Source of the DNA: Kibdelosporangium sp. MJ126-NF4
GTDB taxonomy: Bacteria > Actinomycetota > Actinomycetes > Mycobacteriales > Pseudonocardiaceae
Direction: 5' to 3'
Assembly (NCBI RefSeq): GCF_000826545.1
Contig: NZ_CDME01000005.1
Span: forward strand, 170,428-234,427
Length of the DNA stretch: 64,000 nucleotides
The position numbers were made by a program, and so were the translations under genes. Positions 33,467 to 41,952 of the stretch are shown here, piece after piece. Each line of letters starts with the position of its first letter. Position 1 is the stretch's first letter. Under the pieces are notes generated by a model. That model did not search any database and was not told the origin of the DNA. It saw nothing but the letters and a program-made list of their open reading frames with translations.

Positions 33467-33475
33467 TGCATGCAA
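33466..33475. promoter_or_regulatory. Second GntR operator core at the regulator start
   Basis: TTGCATGCAA is a 10 bp perfect palindrome identical to the centre of the 20 bp site at 33498-33517. It touches the GntR start codon, so binding there would block the regulator's own expression. The two centres are 37 bases apart. Confidence 0.65.
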
Positions 33476-33497
33476 AAGTGTCGATCTGACCATTGAC

Positions 33498-33517
33498 ATG
33501 CATTGCATGCAATGCAT
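33498..33517. promoter_or_regulatory. Perfect 20 bp palindrome, probable GntR operator
   Basis: ATGCATTGCATGCAATGCAT equals its own reverse complement over all 20 bases. It lies 31 bases upstream of the GntR start and 92 upstream of the amidohydrolase start, in the divergent intergenic region. Symmetry and position fit an FCD-type GntR repressor site controlling both directions. Confidence 0.8.
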
Positions 33518-33609
33518 ACTGAGTGGGTAGCGAGAGAGGTGGCGAGCGGTGCACACGCCAGGGGAATGGGTTTTCCTGGCCGTCATCATCGCCGTGGAGG
33601 TGAGCAGGC

Positions 33610-34947
33610 ATGTTTCCTGAACCCGATCTGCCCGCACGGACAGACCTGACCATCACCGGGCTGACCGTGGTGACGATGGATCCCAGCCTCGGCGACCTCG
33701 TGAACGCCACGGTGACCGTGGAATCCGGCGTGATCACCGCCGTCACCACCGATCCGTCGGGCAACCCCGAGGCGGTCGACGGCAGCGGCCTCATCGCGTT
33801 GCCCGGCTTCGTCGACACCCACTGGCACCTGTGGAACAGCCTGCTGCGCGGCACGGTCGGCGACGCACCCGGCCGCGACTACTTCTCGGTGAAACGCGGC
33901 CTCGGGCCACACCACGACGTCGAGGACTTCTACTGGGCGGCACGGTTCGCGCTCGCCGAGGCGGTCACCGCAGGCATCACGACCGTGCACAACTGGGACC
34001 ACAACGTCCGCTCGCCGGAGGACGCCGACGTGAACGTCCAGGCCCAGCTCGACGCCGGGATCCGCGGCCGGTTCTCCTACGGCCCGCGGGACTCCACACC
34101 GTCGGACCAGCGGATGGACCTCGACGACCTCCGCCGTTTCCTCAAACGCTGGCCCGCCGGGTGTCTCGACGGGCTGCTCGACTTCGGAGTGGCACTGCGA
34201 GGTCCATATCGGACACCAGTCGAGGTCTACCGTCCCGAGTGGACGACCGCGCGCGAACTGGGCATGCCGATCACCATGCACTGCGACCGGTGCCTGCGCG
34301 AGGAAGGCTGCCGCTCCTGTGGCCTCACCCGGCTGGCCGACGAAGGCATGCTGGGGCCTGACATGCAGGTCGTGCACGCCGTGCACGCGTCGCCCGACGA
34401 CATCGCCGCGTTGGCCGCCACCGGTACGCGGGTGTCACTCAGTCCCATCACCGAGCTGCGCTCGATGGGATTTCCGCTGGTCAGTGAGCTGATTGCGGCA
34501 GGTGTGCCGGTGTCGTTGTCGACCGACACGCTCGCGATGCCGACGGCTCCCGATGTCCTCACCACGCTGCGAGCCGTGGAGGCTGTCGAAACAGCCCGCT
34601 GCGGAGCGGGGAAGGTCACGCCACGCCAACTGCTGGAGATGGCGACGCTCGCTGGGGCACGGGATCTCGGCATCGAGGACGTGACCGGTTCGATCACCCC
34701 GGGCAAACGAGCCGATCTGGTGCTGCTCAACGCGTCGGCGGCGAACCTGCTGCCCACGGGCGACCTGGCCGAGGCACTGGTCCGGCAAGGTCGGGCCACG
34801 GACATCGTCACGGTCATGGTCGACGGCCGTGTCCTGCTGGACAACGGTCGGCTCGTGCAACCGTCGGCCCAGGCCGCGGTCGACGAGGCTGACGCGCGAC
34901 GGGACGCCCTCGTCGCCCGAGCCCGCGCGGCAGGCGCGTGGGACTGA
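33610..34947 (+). CDS. Amidohydrolase (cytosine deaminase / AtzA-TrzN-like)
   Basis: This 445-residue protein of the metal-dependent amidohydrolase superfamily starts at ATG 33610. Metal ligands are visible: FVDTHWHLWN (H71, H73), ITMHCDRC, VHAVHAS and the Asp of SLSTDT. The flanking beta-sandwich domain closes with GSITPGKRADLVLL. The closest layout is the cytosine/guanine deaminase and s-triazine hydrolase group, which remove amino or chloro groups from N-heterocycles. It is first in a four-gene operon with a carrier, a FAH hydrolase and a PuuE-like deacetylase. That suggests opening of a nitrogen-containing ring; the substrate is unknown. Confidence 0.88.
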   Translation: MFPEPDLPARTDLTITGLTVVTMDPSLGDLVNATVTVESGVITAVTTDPSGNPEAVDGSGLIALPGFVDTHWHLWNSLLRGTVGDAPGRDYFSVKRGLGPHHDVEDFYWAARFALAEAVTAGITTVHNWDHNVRSPEDADVNVQAQLDAGIRGRFSYGPRDSTPSDQRMDLDDLRRFLKRWPAGCLDGLLDFGVALRGPYRTPVEVYRPEWTTARELGMPITMHCDRCLREEGCRSCGLTRLADEGMLGPDMQVVHAVHASPDDIAALAATGTRVSLSPITELRSMGFPLVSELIAAGVPVSLSTDTLAMPTAPDVLTTLRAVEAVETARCGAGKVTPRQLLEMATLAGARDLGIEDVTGSITPGKRADLVLLNASAANLLPTGDLAEALVRQGRATDIVTVMVDGRVLLDNGRLVQPSAQAAVDEADARRDALVARARAAGAWD

Positions 34948-34991
34948 TACACGACCAACCCCCGGTTCAACGATGAATGGGCGGTACACCA

Positions 34992-36221
34992 ATGACCACC
35001 AGTGCCGTGAGACCGCGTGCGGTCGCGCCTGGCGCCGCGATCGCGATGTTCGGCCTGCTGCTGCTCGCGTACTCGGTGAACGCGATGGACCGGATGGTCT
35101 TTCCCGTGCTGCTGCCCGAGGTCACCGCCGAGTACGGCTTCAGCCTCGACCAGTCCGGCCTGCAGGCCACGATGTTCGCGCTGGGCATGGGCATCACCGG
35201 AATCCCCGCCGGGATCGCGCTCGCCCGGCTTGGCCGCAAAGTCCTGATCGTCGTCGGCACGATCGTGTTCTCCCTGGCCACGATCATGACCGTGGCCAGC
35301 GCCGGGTTCGGCGACATGCTCGTCTGGCGTGTCCTGTCCGGTGTCGGTGAGGCGTTGCAGCTCGCGGCGATCATCACGGTGGCCGCCGGTGCGTTTCCCC
35401 GGCACCGTGGCCTGGCGATCGGGGCGGTGAACATGGCCTTCGCGACGGGAGCCGTTGTCGGACCACTGGTCGCGGCCGCCTTGCTCACCGAGCCGAGCGC
35501 GTGGCGCGTGCCCATGGTCGCGTTCGGGGTGCTCGGCCTGGTCGTCGCCGTGGCGGTCATCGTCCTCGTCCCGCGCCGGTTCAGCGAGGCGACGAGCGAA
35601 CACGCACAGTCGCACCACATCGGCGGCGCGGCGTCCACAGTAAGCCGCAACCCGCTGTTGTTAGCCGTGATCACAGTCCTTTTCGGACTTGCCGACTTCG
35701 CCTACATCGGCCTGTACGCGACCTACGCGCGGGACGAACTCGGGTTCACCGCTGGACAGGCGGGCCTCGCCGTCGGACTGTCCGGGCTCGCCGCGTTCGC
35801 GTCGCCGATCGGCGGGTACCTCACCGACCGGCTCGATCCCCGCGTCTGCCTCGTGCTCGTGAACGCCCTGACGGCGCTGGCCGCTGTCGCGCTGTTCCTC
35901 GGCCCGCCGAGCCCGGCCTGGCACGCGACGTTCTCCTTCCTGTTCGGACTGTTCGCCAGCAGCGGCGGGTACGTCGTGCTCGCCGGTCTGCTGGTCAAGT
36001 CGGTGCGGCCGCCGATCGCCGGGCACGCCTCCGGCCTGTTCATCACCTGTGTCTACGTCGCCGCCGGGGTCGCCGGATACGTGTTCAGCCGGTTCGTCGG
36101 CGCGCTGGGCTGGACGGCCGCCGGACTGGTCCAGATCGCCGGGTTCTCGGTGGTGGGCGCGCTGCTGGCGTTGTTCCTGCGACCGATCCTGTTCAGCACA
36201 GCCGAAAGAGAGAACCGATGA
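34992..36221 (+). CDS. MFS transporter (substrate importer of the catabolic operon)
   Basis: ATG 34992 gives 409 residues; an in-frame ATG at 34977 is an alternative, and neither has a strong ribosome site. Twelve hydrophobic segments are likely, beginning with AAIAMFGLLLLAYSVNAMDR; the D-R pair after helix 1 is typical of anion:H+ symporters. The central loop is LVPRRFSEATSEHAQSHH. The stop overlaps the start of the FAH gene (ATGATG junction). Operon position implies uptake of the compound attacked by the upstream amidohydrolase. Confidence 0.88.
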   Translation: MTTSAVRPRAVAPGAAIAMFGLLLLAYSVNAMDRMVFPVLLPEVTAEYGFSLDQSGLQATMFALGMGITGIPAGIALARLGRKVLIVVGTIVFSLATIMTVASAGFGDMLVWRVLSGVGEALQLAAIITVAAGAFPRHRGLAIGAVNMAFATGAVVGPLVAAALLTEPSAWRVPMVAFGVLGLVVAVAVIVLVPRRFSEATSEHAQSHHIGGAASTVSRNPLLLAVITVLFGLADFAYIGLYATYARDELGFTAGQAGLAVGLSGLAAFASPIGGYLTDRLDPRVCLVLVNALTALAAVALFLGPPSPAWHATFSFLFGLFASSGGYVVLAGLLVKSVRPPIAGHASGLFITCVYVAAGVAGYVFSRFVGALGWTAAGLVQIAGFSVVGALLALFLRPILFSTAERENR

Positions 36222-36910
36222 TGTTCGCCCCGGCCACCGTGTCCGTGCCTGTCGACGGTACGGACGAACGATTTCCCGTGCGCCGCGTGTACTGCGTCGG
36301 CCGCAACTACGTCGACCACGTCCGTGAGATGAAGGAAGGCGACGAACGCGACGACCCGTTCTTCTTCCAGAAACCCACGGACGCGGTCGTCAGCGACGGT
36401 GCCCACGTGCCGTATCCACCGCGCACCCACGACTTCCAGTTCGAGGGGGAGCTCGTGGTCGCCATCGGCGCCGAAGGCGTGGACGTCCCGGTCGACCGCG
36501 CGCCGGATCTCGTGTTCGGCTACGCCGCCGGGATCGACCTGACCCGCCGTGACCGGCAGCGTGCCTGCCGGGATCGACAGATCTCCTGGGAGGCAGGCAA
36601 AGCGTTCGACGCGTCGGCGCCGTGCGGGCCGATCACCAAGGGCGCGGACATCACGGGGGCGCGGTTGCGGCTGTCGGTCAACGGCGAGGTCCGGCAGCGC
36701 ACCGGGACCGAGCTGATGATCTGGAACGTCGCCGAGATCATCGCCCACCTGTCCGGCGACTACCGGCTGATGCCGGGAGACCTGATCTACACCGGGACAC
36801 CGGCAGGGGTCGGCGCGGTCGTCCCCGGTGACGTCATCCGCGTCGACATCGACGGCCTGCGGCCGTTGTCCGTCACCATCACCGAAAGCGGGAGCCATGA
36901 AACCGACTGA
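36218..36910 (+). CDS. Fumarylacetoacetate hydrolase family protein (fumarylpyruvate/acylpyruvate hydrolase-like)
   Basis: The start is ATG 36218, overlapping the transporter stop; the frame's upstream part is shadow. At 230 residues it is a single FAH domain. CVGRNYVDHVREM is the entry motif, PFFFQKPTDAVV follows, and the metal ligands are the Glu residues in FQFEGELVVAIG and the Asp in AAGIDLTRRD. ISWEAGKAFDASAPCGPITK is the family's lid region. Such enzymes cleave C-C bonds in acylpyruvates at the end of ring-cleavage routes. In this operon it likely acts after ring opening. It ends 14 bases inside the next gene. Confidence 0.9.
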   Translation: MMFAPATVSVPVDGTDERFPVRRVYCVGRNYVDHVREMKEGDERDDPFFFQKPTDAVVSDGAHVPYPPRTHDFQFEGELVVAIGAEGVDVPVDRAPDLVFGYAAGIDLTRRDRQRACRDRQISWEAGKAFDASAPCGPITKGADITGARLRLSVNGEVRQRTGTELMIWNVAEIIAHLSGDYRLMPGDLIYTGTPAGVGAVVPGDVIRVDIDGLRPLSVTITESGSHETD

Positions 36911-37799
36911 ACGCATCGAATACGACCCGATCCACGGCCGACGGACACTGAGCCTGCCCGGCGGGGCACGCGTGGCTGTGTGGCTGATCGTCAACGTCGA
37001 GGAGTGGTCGGACACCGAGCCGATGCCCCGAACCGTGCTCACCCCACCGGCAGGCGGCGTCCCGTCACCCGATGTCCCCAACTGGGCCTGGCACGAGTAC
37101 GGCAACCGCGTCGGTTTCTGGCGGATGCTGCGCGTCATCGACCGGCACGACATCCCGGTCGCGTTGGCCGTCAACGGCTCGGCGATCGCCGCCTACCCGC
37201 AGATCACCCAGGCCGCGACCGACCGCGGCTGGGAGCTCCTCGGCCACGGCTACACCCAGAGGAACATGCAGAGGGTCCCGGACGAGCGCCTGGACATCCA
37301 GCGCACCCGGGACGCGATCACGGCGGCGACCGGCAGGCGCCCCCGAGGCTGGCTCGGCCCCGGGCTCACCGAGACCTGGGAGACACCTGACCTGCTCGTC
37401 GAAGAAGGCTACGAGTACGTGTGCGACTGGGTGCTCGACGACCAGCCGACCCGCCTGCGCACCCGCACGAGCCCGATCGTGAACGTGCCGTACACCCAGG
37501 AGTGCAACGACGTGGCGATGATGCTGATCCAGCACCACACCGCAGACGAGTACCGGCGGCGGGCGGTCGACCAGTTCGACCAGATCCTCGCCGACGCACG
37601 CGCGGACGACTCGGCCAGGGTGATGGCACTGGTCGTCCACCCGTACATCATGGGAGCCCCGCACCGGCTGAAGTACCTCGACCTGGCCCTCGAGCACATC
37701 CGGGGTCACGGCGAGGCAGTGTTCCTCACCGGCGAGCAGATCGTGGACTGGTACGCCGCGCACCAAACCACAGTGTCCACGCCAGCAGCGGGCCGATGA
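36897..37799 (+). CDS. Polysaccharide deacetylase family protein, PuuE (allantoinase)-like
   Basis: ATG 36897, preceded by GGGAGCC, overlaps the FAH gene by 14 bases and gives 300 residues. It resembles PuuE-type members of the carbohydrate esterase 4 fold: VAVWLIVNVEEWSD at the NodB start, IDRHDIPVALAVNGSAIAAY, HGYTQRNMQ, RGWLGPGLTETWETPDLLVE and ALVVHPYIMG. The classical Asp-Asp/His-His-Asp metal site is altered, as in PuuE, which hydrolyses the allantoin ring. There is no signal peptide, so it acts in the cytoplasm. It would hydrolyse a cyclic amide or amidine in the pathway; its 3' end overlaps the opposite membrane-protein gene. Confidence 0.85.
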   Translation: MKPTERIEYDPIHGRRTLSLPGGARVAVWLIVNVEEWSDTEPMPRTVLTPPAGGVPSPDVPNWAWHEYGNRVGFWRMLRVIDRHDIPVALAVNGSAIAAYPQITQAATDRGWELLGHGYTQRNMQRVPDERLDIQRTRDAITAATGRRPRGWLGPGLTETWETPDLLVEEGYEYVCDWVLDDQPTRLRTRTSPIVNVPYTQECNDVAMMLIQHHTADEYRRRAVDQFDQILADARADDSARVMALVVHPYIMGAPHRLKYLDLALEHIRGHGEAVFLTGEQIVDWYAAHQTTVSTPAAGR

Positions 37800-38328
37800 C
37801 GGCCAGTTCGATCACCTGGCTCAGCCCGGCCATCACGTGGATCGGCAACTGGTAGATGAGCACTGCCCGCACACCGGACTCGGCGAGCAGAGCCACTCCC
37901 CAGACCACAGTGGACACCACGTACGGGCGACGGAACGCGGGTTCTTCCGCCATCCGCGTGTCCCAGTCGTCCGTGCCGGTTGGGCGCATCCGTTTGGCCA
38001 CGTGGTACATGGCCGGTCGGGTGAGCCGACAGGTTGCCAGGAACAACAGCGCGATCAACCCGGTGATCAGCGGGTCGCGGACCAGGATCAGCCGCGGGTC
38101 GCCGACCAGCGCGGATGCGCCGACGCTGAGCAGGTTCATCACCAGCATGAACCCGACCAGCCCGTCGGCCCTGCGGTGGCGGACAGCCAGGTAGCCGAAC
38201 CGCAGCGCCACCAGTGCCGTGCCGGTGAGCAGGCACACCAGGTCGTCGTACCCGGCCAGCCTGGCCGCGTAGTAGCCGATCGGCGACAGCCCGACGTCCA
38301 GTACCAGTCCTCTCAACCAGGTCACCAT
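37726..38328 (-). CDS. VC0807-type integral membrane protein
   Basis: The start is ATG 38328, which overlaps the P450 stop by seven bases (200 residues). Five or six hydrophobic segments are present (LVCLLTGTALVALRFGYLAV, LVGFMLVMNLLSVGASALVG, ITGLIALLFLATC, VVSTVVWGVALLAESG and AVIGPLLAWTLWFGA). The loop YHVAKRMRPTGTDDWDTRMA is the conserved part of this uncharacterised family. Overlap with the P450 gene indicates coupled translation, which is unusual for such a pair. Its 3' end lies across the end of the PuuE-like gene. Confidence 0.75.
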   Translation of the reverse strand: MVTWLRGLVLDVGLSPIGYYAARLAGYDDLVCLLTGTALVALRFGYLAVRHRRADGLVGFMLVMNLLSVGASALVGDPRLILVRDPLITGLIALLFLATCRLTRPAMYHVAKRMRPTGTDDWDTRMAEEPAFRRPYVVSTVVWGVALLAESGVRAVLIYQLPIHVMAGLSQVIELAVIGPLLAWTLWFGARRTSPRSARR

Positions 38329-39497
38329 TGGACGGGCAGCCTTTCCACACCGAAGATCTGAGCCGGGTACTTGTACGGCAGCGCGTCCACGTCGGCGGCC
38401 ACCCGGAGGTCCGGCAGCCGGGTGAGCAGCCGCCGGTAGGCGATCTCCAGTTCGGCGCGGGCGAGGTTCTGCCCGATGCACTGGTGCGGCCCGTAGCCGA
38501 ACGCCAGGTGGTGTCGGGCACCGCGGTCCGGGTCGAACCGGTCGGGGTGCTCGAAGACCTCCTCGTCGTGGTTGGCCGACAGCGCGAGCGTGACCACACC
38601 GTCGCCTGCCTTGATCAGCTGCCCGCCGAGTTCGACGTCGGCGAGGGCGACCCGGATCGCCACCGTGTCAGTGATCGAGTGGTACCGAAGCAGTTCCTCG
38701 ACCACCATGGGCATCCGCTCCGGCTGTCGGCGCAGTTCGTCGCACAACCCGGGGTCCCGCAACAGTGTGAGCAGCCCGAGCGAGATCATGTTCGCGGTGG
38801 TCTCGTGCCCGGCGACCAGCAACACCAGGATCATGCCGACCGCACCGCCGCGGTCCAGTGCGCCTTGCGCCACGGGGCCGGTCGCCAGCTTGCTGATCAG
38901 GTCGTCCGCTGGTTGTTCCTGCCGCTGGGCGAACAGCGCCTCCAGGTACTCGAAGAGTTCTCCCATCGCCGCCGCCGACTGCTCGGCTGTGGACGCACCG
39001 GACATCGAGGTGCGCGTCCGGGACTCGAAGAACTCGTGATCGTCATACGGGACGCCAAGCATCCGGCAGATCACCAGTGACGGCAGGGGAAGCGCGAACG
39101 CGGACACCAGGTCCGCCGACGAACCCCGCGACACCATCGCGTCCAGCAGGCCGTCGACCACACGCTCGATGTCCGGTCGCATCGCGGTGATCCGGCGCAC
39201 AGTGAACTCGGCGTTGAGCATGCGACGGTAGGTCACGTGCTCCGGCGGATCGGTGTCCACGAACGGCCGCCGCCGCGACGGCGGCCGCGTGTCGGCGCGC
39301 ATGCGGGGATACCCGGGCCGGGTGGCGTCGACGCTGAACCGGGAATCGGACAACACAGCGCGTACGTCATGATAGCGGCTGACCAGCCAGGCCTCGTCAC
39401 CGCTGGGCAGACGGCCCCGTGTGACCGGATCCTCGGTCCGCAGCCGCGTGTACTCCGTGGGGGCCGCGAAAGGGCGCTTTCGCGAAGGCAAGTTCAT
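38322..39497 (-). CDS. Cytochrome P450, CYP105/CYP107-like
   Basis: ATG 39497 gives 391 residues, the usual size for soluble bacterial P450s. Signatures: the oxygen-binding helix I reads [20 protein letters not shown] (AGxET). The ExxR motif falls in [20 protein letters not shown], where that order is blurred. The haem loop is [20 protein letters not shown], with the axial Cys. No ferredoxin or reductase gene is adjacent. It probably hydroxylates a small hydrophobic compound. The stop overlaps the start of the VC0807-type membrane protein, so the two form an operon. Confidence 0.93.
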   Translation of the reverse strand: MNLPSRKRPFAAPTEYTRLRTEDPVTRGRLPSGDEAWLVSRYHDVRAVLSDSRFSVDATRPGYPRMRADTRPPSRRRPFVDTDPPEHVTYRRMLNAEFTVRRITAMRPDIERVVDGLLDAMVSRGSSADLVSAFALPLPSLVICRMLGVPYDDHEFFESRTRTSMSGASTAEQSAAAMGELFEYLEALFAQRQEQPADDLISKLATGPVAQGALDRGGAVGMILVLLVAGHETTANMISLGLLTLLRDPGLCDELRRQPERMPMVVEELLRYHSITDTVAIRVALADVELGGQLIKAGDGVVTLALSANHDEEVFEHPDRFDPDRGARHHLAFGYGPHQCIGQNLARAELEIAYRRLLTRLPDLRVAADVDALPYKYPAQIFGVERLPVQW

Positions 39498-39566
39498 TGG
39501 TGTGACGCTAGGGACGTCCCAGGTGGAGCCACATCGGCGCACAGGTGGAGACCCGGGTGGAGGTTC

Positions 39567-39597
39567 TTGACCTGGAGTGCGCTCCAGCACCTACCGT
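39567..39597 (+). promoter_or_regulatory. MerR-type promoter with 19 bp spacer and CTGGAG-CTCCAG dyad
   Basis: TTGACC (39567-39572) and TACCGT (39592-39597) are 19 bases apart. The spacer holds the inverted pair CTGGAG and CTCCAG (39572-39587). The overlong spacer with a centred dyad is the mark of promoters untwisted by MerR-family activators. It lies about 40 bases before the aldo-keto reductase start. No merR gene is adjacent, so the activator would act from elsewhere. Confidence 0.7.
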
Positions 39598-39635
39598 CGA
39601 GGGCACACAGTCGCGAACAGCAGGAGAGCAGCACA

Positions 39636-40622
39636 ATGAACGACATGCCGAGCCGGAACCTGGGTGACCTGGCGGTGTCCGCGCAGGGCCTGGGGTGCAT
39701 GGGAATGAGCCATGGCTACGGCACCACGGACGACGAGCAGTCGATCGCGACACTGCACCGCGCCATCGACCTCGGAGTGACCCTTCTGGACACTTCGGAC
39801 TACTACGGCGCCGGGCACAACGAGGAGCTTATCGGGCGGGCCATCACCGGGCGTCGCGACGAGGTGGTGCTGGCCACGAAGTTCGGCTTCGCCAACCGTC
39901 TCGGCGAGCCGGTCCGGCTACGGGGGGACGCGCTGTACGTGCGGCAGGCGTGTGAGGCGTCGTTGCGCAGGCTCGGCGTCGACCACATCGACCTGTACTA
40001 CCTGCACCGGGTCGATCCGGCGGTGCCGATCGAGGAAACCGTCGGCGCGATGTCCGAACTGGTGCGGGCCGGGAAAGTCCGCCACCTCGGCCTGTCCGAG
40101 GCCAGTGCGGCGACGATCCGGCGAGCGCACGCCGTCCACCCGATCGCCGCGTTGCAGAGCGAGTGGTCACTGTGGACCCGTGACCTGGAGGCCGAGATCG
40201 TGCCGGTCTGCCGCGAACTCGGCGTCGGCCTTGTGCCGTTCTCGCCGCTCGGCCGCGGCTTCCTCACCGGACGCTACAGCTCGGTCGACGGGTTGGCGGA
40301 CAACGACGTGCGCCGCAGCCAGCCGCGGTTCGCCGACGGCAACCTCGAACGCAACCTGGCGATCGTCGCGAGGCTGGACGAACTCGCCGCGGCGAAGGGC
40401 GTCACCGCCGGTCAGCTTGCCCTGGCGTGGGTGCAGCACCAGGGCACGGACGTGGTGCCGATCCCCGGCACGAGGCGGCAGCGGTACCTGGCGGAGAACC
40501 TCGCGGCACTGCACGTCGACCTGTCCGAAGAGGACATCGAAGCCATCGAGGCCGCCGCCCCGCCCGAGCAGGTCGCGGGCACCCGCTACGACGCGACCAA
40601 CCTCACCTTCGTCAACCGCTGA
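39636..40622 (+). CDS. Aldo/keto reductase
   Basis: ATG 39636 follows AGGAG; the product has 328 residues. The catalytic tetrad is visible: Asp and Tyr in [20 protein letters not shown], Lys in VLATKFGFA, and His in [23 protein letters not shown] is the usual loop, and [19 protein letters not shown] near the end is the NADPH-binding signature. It would reduce aldehydes or ketones. A MerR-type promoter precedes it; AKRs of this kind are often induced by MerR activators under electrophile or thiol stress, which is the likely mode here. Confidence 0.92.
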   Translation: MNDMPSRNLGDLAVSAQGLGCMGMSHGYGTTDDEQSIATLHRAIDLGVTLLDTSDYYGAGHNEELIGRAITGRRDEVVLATKFGFANRLGEPVRLRGDALYVRQACEASLRRLGVDHIDLYYLHRVDPAVPIEETVGAMSELVRAGKVRHLGLSEASAATIRRAHAVHPIAALQSEWSLWTRDLEAEIVPVCRELGVGLVPFSPLGRGFLTGRYSSVDGLADNDVRRSQPRFADGNLERNLAIVARLDELAAAKGVTAGQLALAWVQHQGTDVVPIPGTRRQRYLAENLAALHVDLSEEDIEAIEAAAPPEQVAGTRYDATNLTFVNR

Positions 40623-40629
40623 TCAACTA

Positions 40630-40830
40630 CGGGCGGACGACGGCGCTGGCGCGACCGTGGACGCGGCCACTGAGCGGTCACCTCGCGAGCACCCGCGCGC
40701 AGGGCGGCGGTGAAGGCAGCGTCGGCGTCCGGCACGAACACACGCAGCAGCGAGGGCATGGCGGGCCAGTCCGCACGCTGGTCGAAGGCGAGCAGAGGCC
40801 ATAGCGGCCACTTCCTGTCCGCAATCACGC
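40630..40830 (-). pseudogene. Possible VOC (glyoxalase-like) gene remnant
   Basis: On the minus strand the translation LLRVFVPDADAAFTAALRAG recalls the second half of a PhnB/glyoxalase-type VOC domain. It appears to continue in another frame as GRVHGRASAVVRP before a stop. The N-terminal half of such a protein is not found upstream. This may be a frameshifted remnant, or chance similarity. Confidence 0.3.
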
Positions 40831-40899
40831 GAGGCTGATGGCGCGTTGCACGTATCGCTCGAACTCGGCGCTGAACAGGCGGCGCGGGCCGCGCCGGGC

Positions 40900-41874
40900 T
40901 CAGAACGACGGCGCGAGATGTCGCCCCTGATCGGCCCACCAATGGCCGAAAGCCTTGCTGCAGTGCGCCCGTGCCGCGTAGGCGAGCACGATCTGGTGGC
41001 ACAGTTCCTCGATGTGTGCGGCGATGTGCCGGTCTGTGCGGTACACCAGCTTCAGCGTCTGCCGCATCGGGTCGCCCTCCATGCTGCGCACCACCATGCG
41101 GCCGGGCAGGTCGCGGGCCGTGGCGATCGCGGGCGCGACGGCCAGCCTGGCCAACACCAGTTGGTGCACCGTGGGCACGTAGACCGAACTGTGCTGTTGG
41201 TCCAGCACGACCCCGGCGCGGTGACAGACCTGCTGCCGGTACACCGACCACGGGGTCAGCCCGGGTGGCTCGTCGGCCCATGGGTGGTCCGCGACGTCCG
41301 TCAGCGCCAGGTTCGCACGCTTGGCCAGCGGGTGGTCGTGCGCCACGATCACGAAGACCGGCTCGTCGGGGTAGATGGCCTGGCCGCGCACCCCGGCAGG
41401 CAGCGTGACCTCACCGCCCGGCCATTCGTAGAACAGGGCCATGTCCAGGTCACCGCGGGCCACCATGTCCACAGTGGACTGGGGATTCAGCTCCTCCCAC
41501 ACCCGCACGCCCGTCGCCCACGAGGACTGCGCCACCCACCGCGCGACATGGACGTGCAGGAATCCGCAGTAGCCACCGATCCGGACGGGCATGTCCGCCC
41601 GGGGCTGTTGTGCGTGCTGTTCCACCCGCTGCCGGATGCTCTGCATGCCGTACAGCACCGCGCGGGCGTGCGTCAGCACGTCCATGCCCAACGAGGTCAG
41701 CACGCACCCGTCAGCGCGACGGGCGAACAGCACGCCGCCGAGGCTGCGTTCGATCCGCTGCAGCTGCGCGGTCAGCGCGGGCTGCGACAGACCCAGCTTC
41801 TTCGCCGCGGCGGTCACACTGCCCGCGTCGGCGATCGTCACCAGCATTCGCAGGTGCCGGATCTCCAATTCCAC
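40900..41874 (-). CDS. LysR-family transcriptional regulator
   Basis: GTG 41874, five bases after GGGAGG, is preferred over the in-frame GTG 41880; the product has 324 residues. The N-terminal winged helix is HLRMLVTIADAGSVTAAAKK then LGLSQPALTAQLQRIERSLG. The effector domain spans about 90-300. It is transcribed away from the aldo-keto reductase gene and in the same direction as the protease gene behind it, so its target is not obvious from position. The short 3' gap holds the possible VOC remnant. Confidence 0.92.
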   Translation of the reverse strand: MELEIRHLRMLVTIADAGSVTAAAKKLGLSQPALTAQLQRIERSLGGVLFARRADGCVLTSLGMDVLTHARAVLYGMQSIRQRVEQHAQQPRADMPVRIGGYCGFLHVHVARWVAQSSWATGVRVWEELNPQSTVDMVARGDLDMALFYEWPGGEVTLPAGVRGQAIYPDEPVFVIVAHDHPLAKRANLALTDVADHPWADEPPGLTPWSVYRQQVCHRAGVVLDQQHSSVYVPTVHQLVLARLAVAPAIATARDLPGRMVVRSMEGDPMRQTLKLVYRTDRHIAAHIEELCHQIVLAYAARAHCSKAFGHWWADQGRHLAPSF

Positions 41875-41952
41875 GGACACCTCCCACGCTGGTCGCCGCG
41901 CACGGCCGGTGACCACGGCACACGGTGAGCGTATCGGCCGATACCGATCCTG

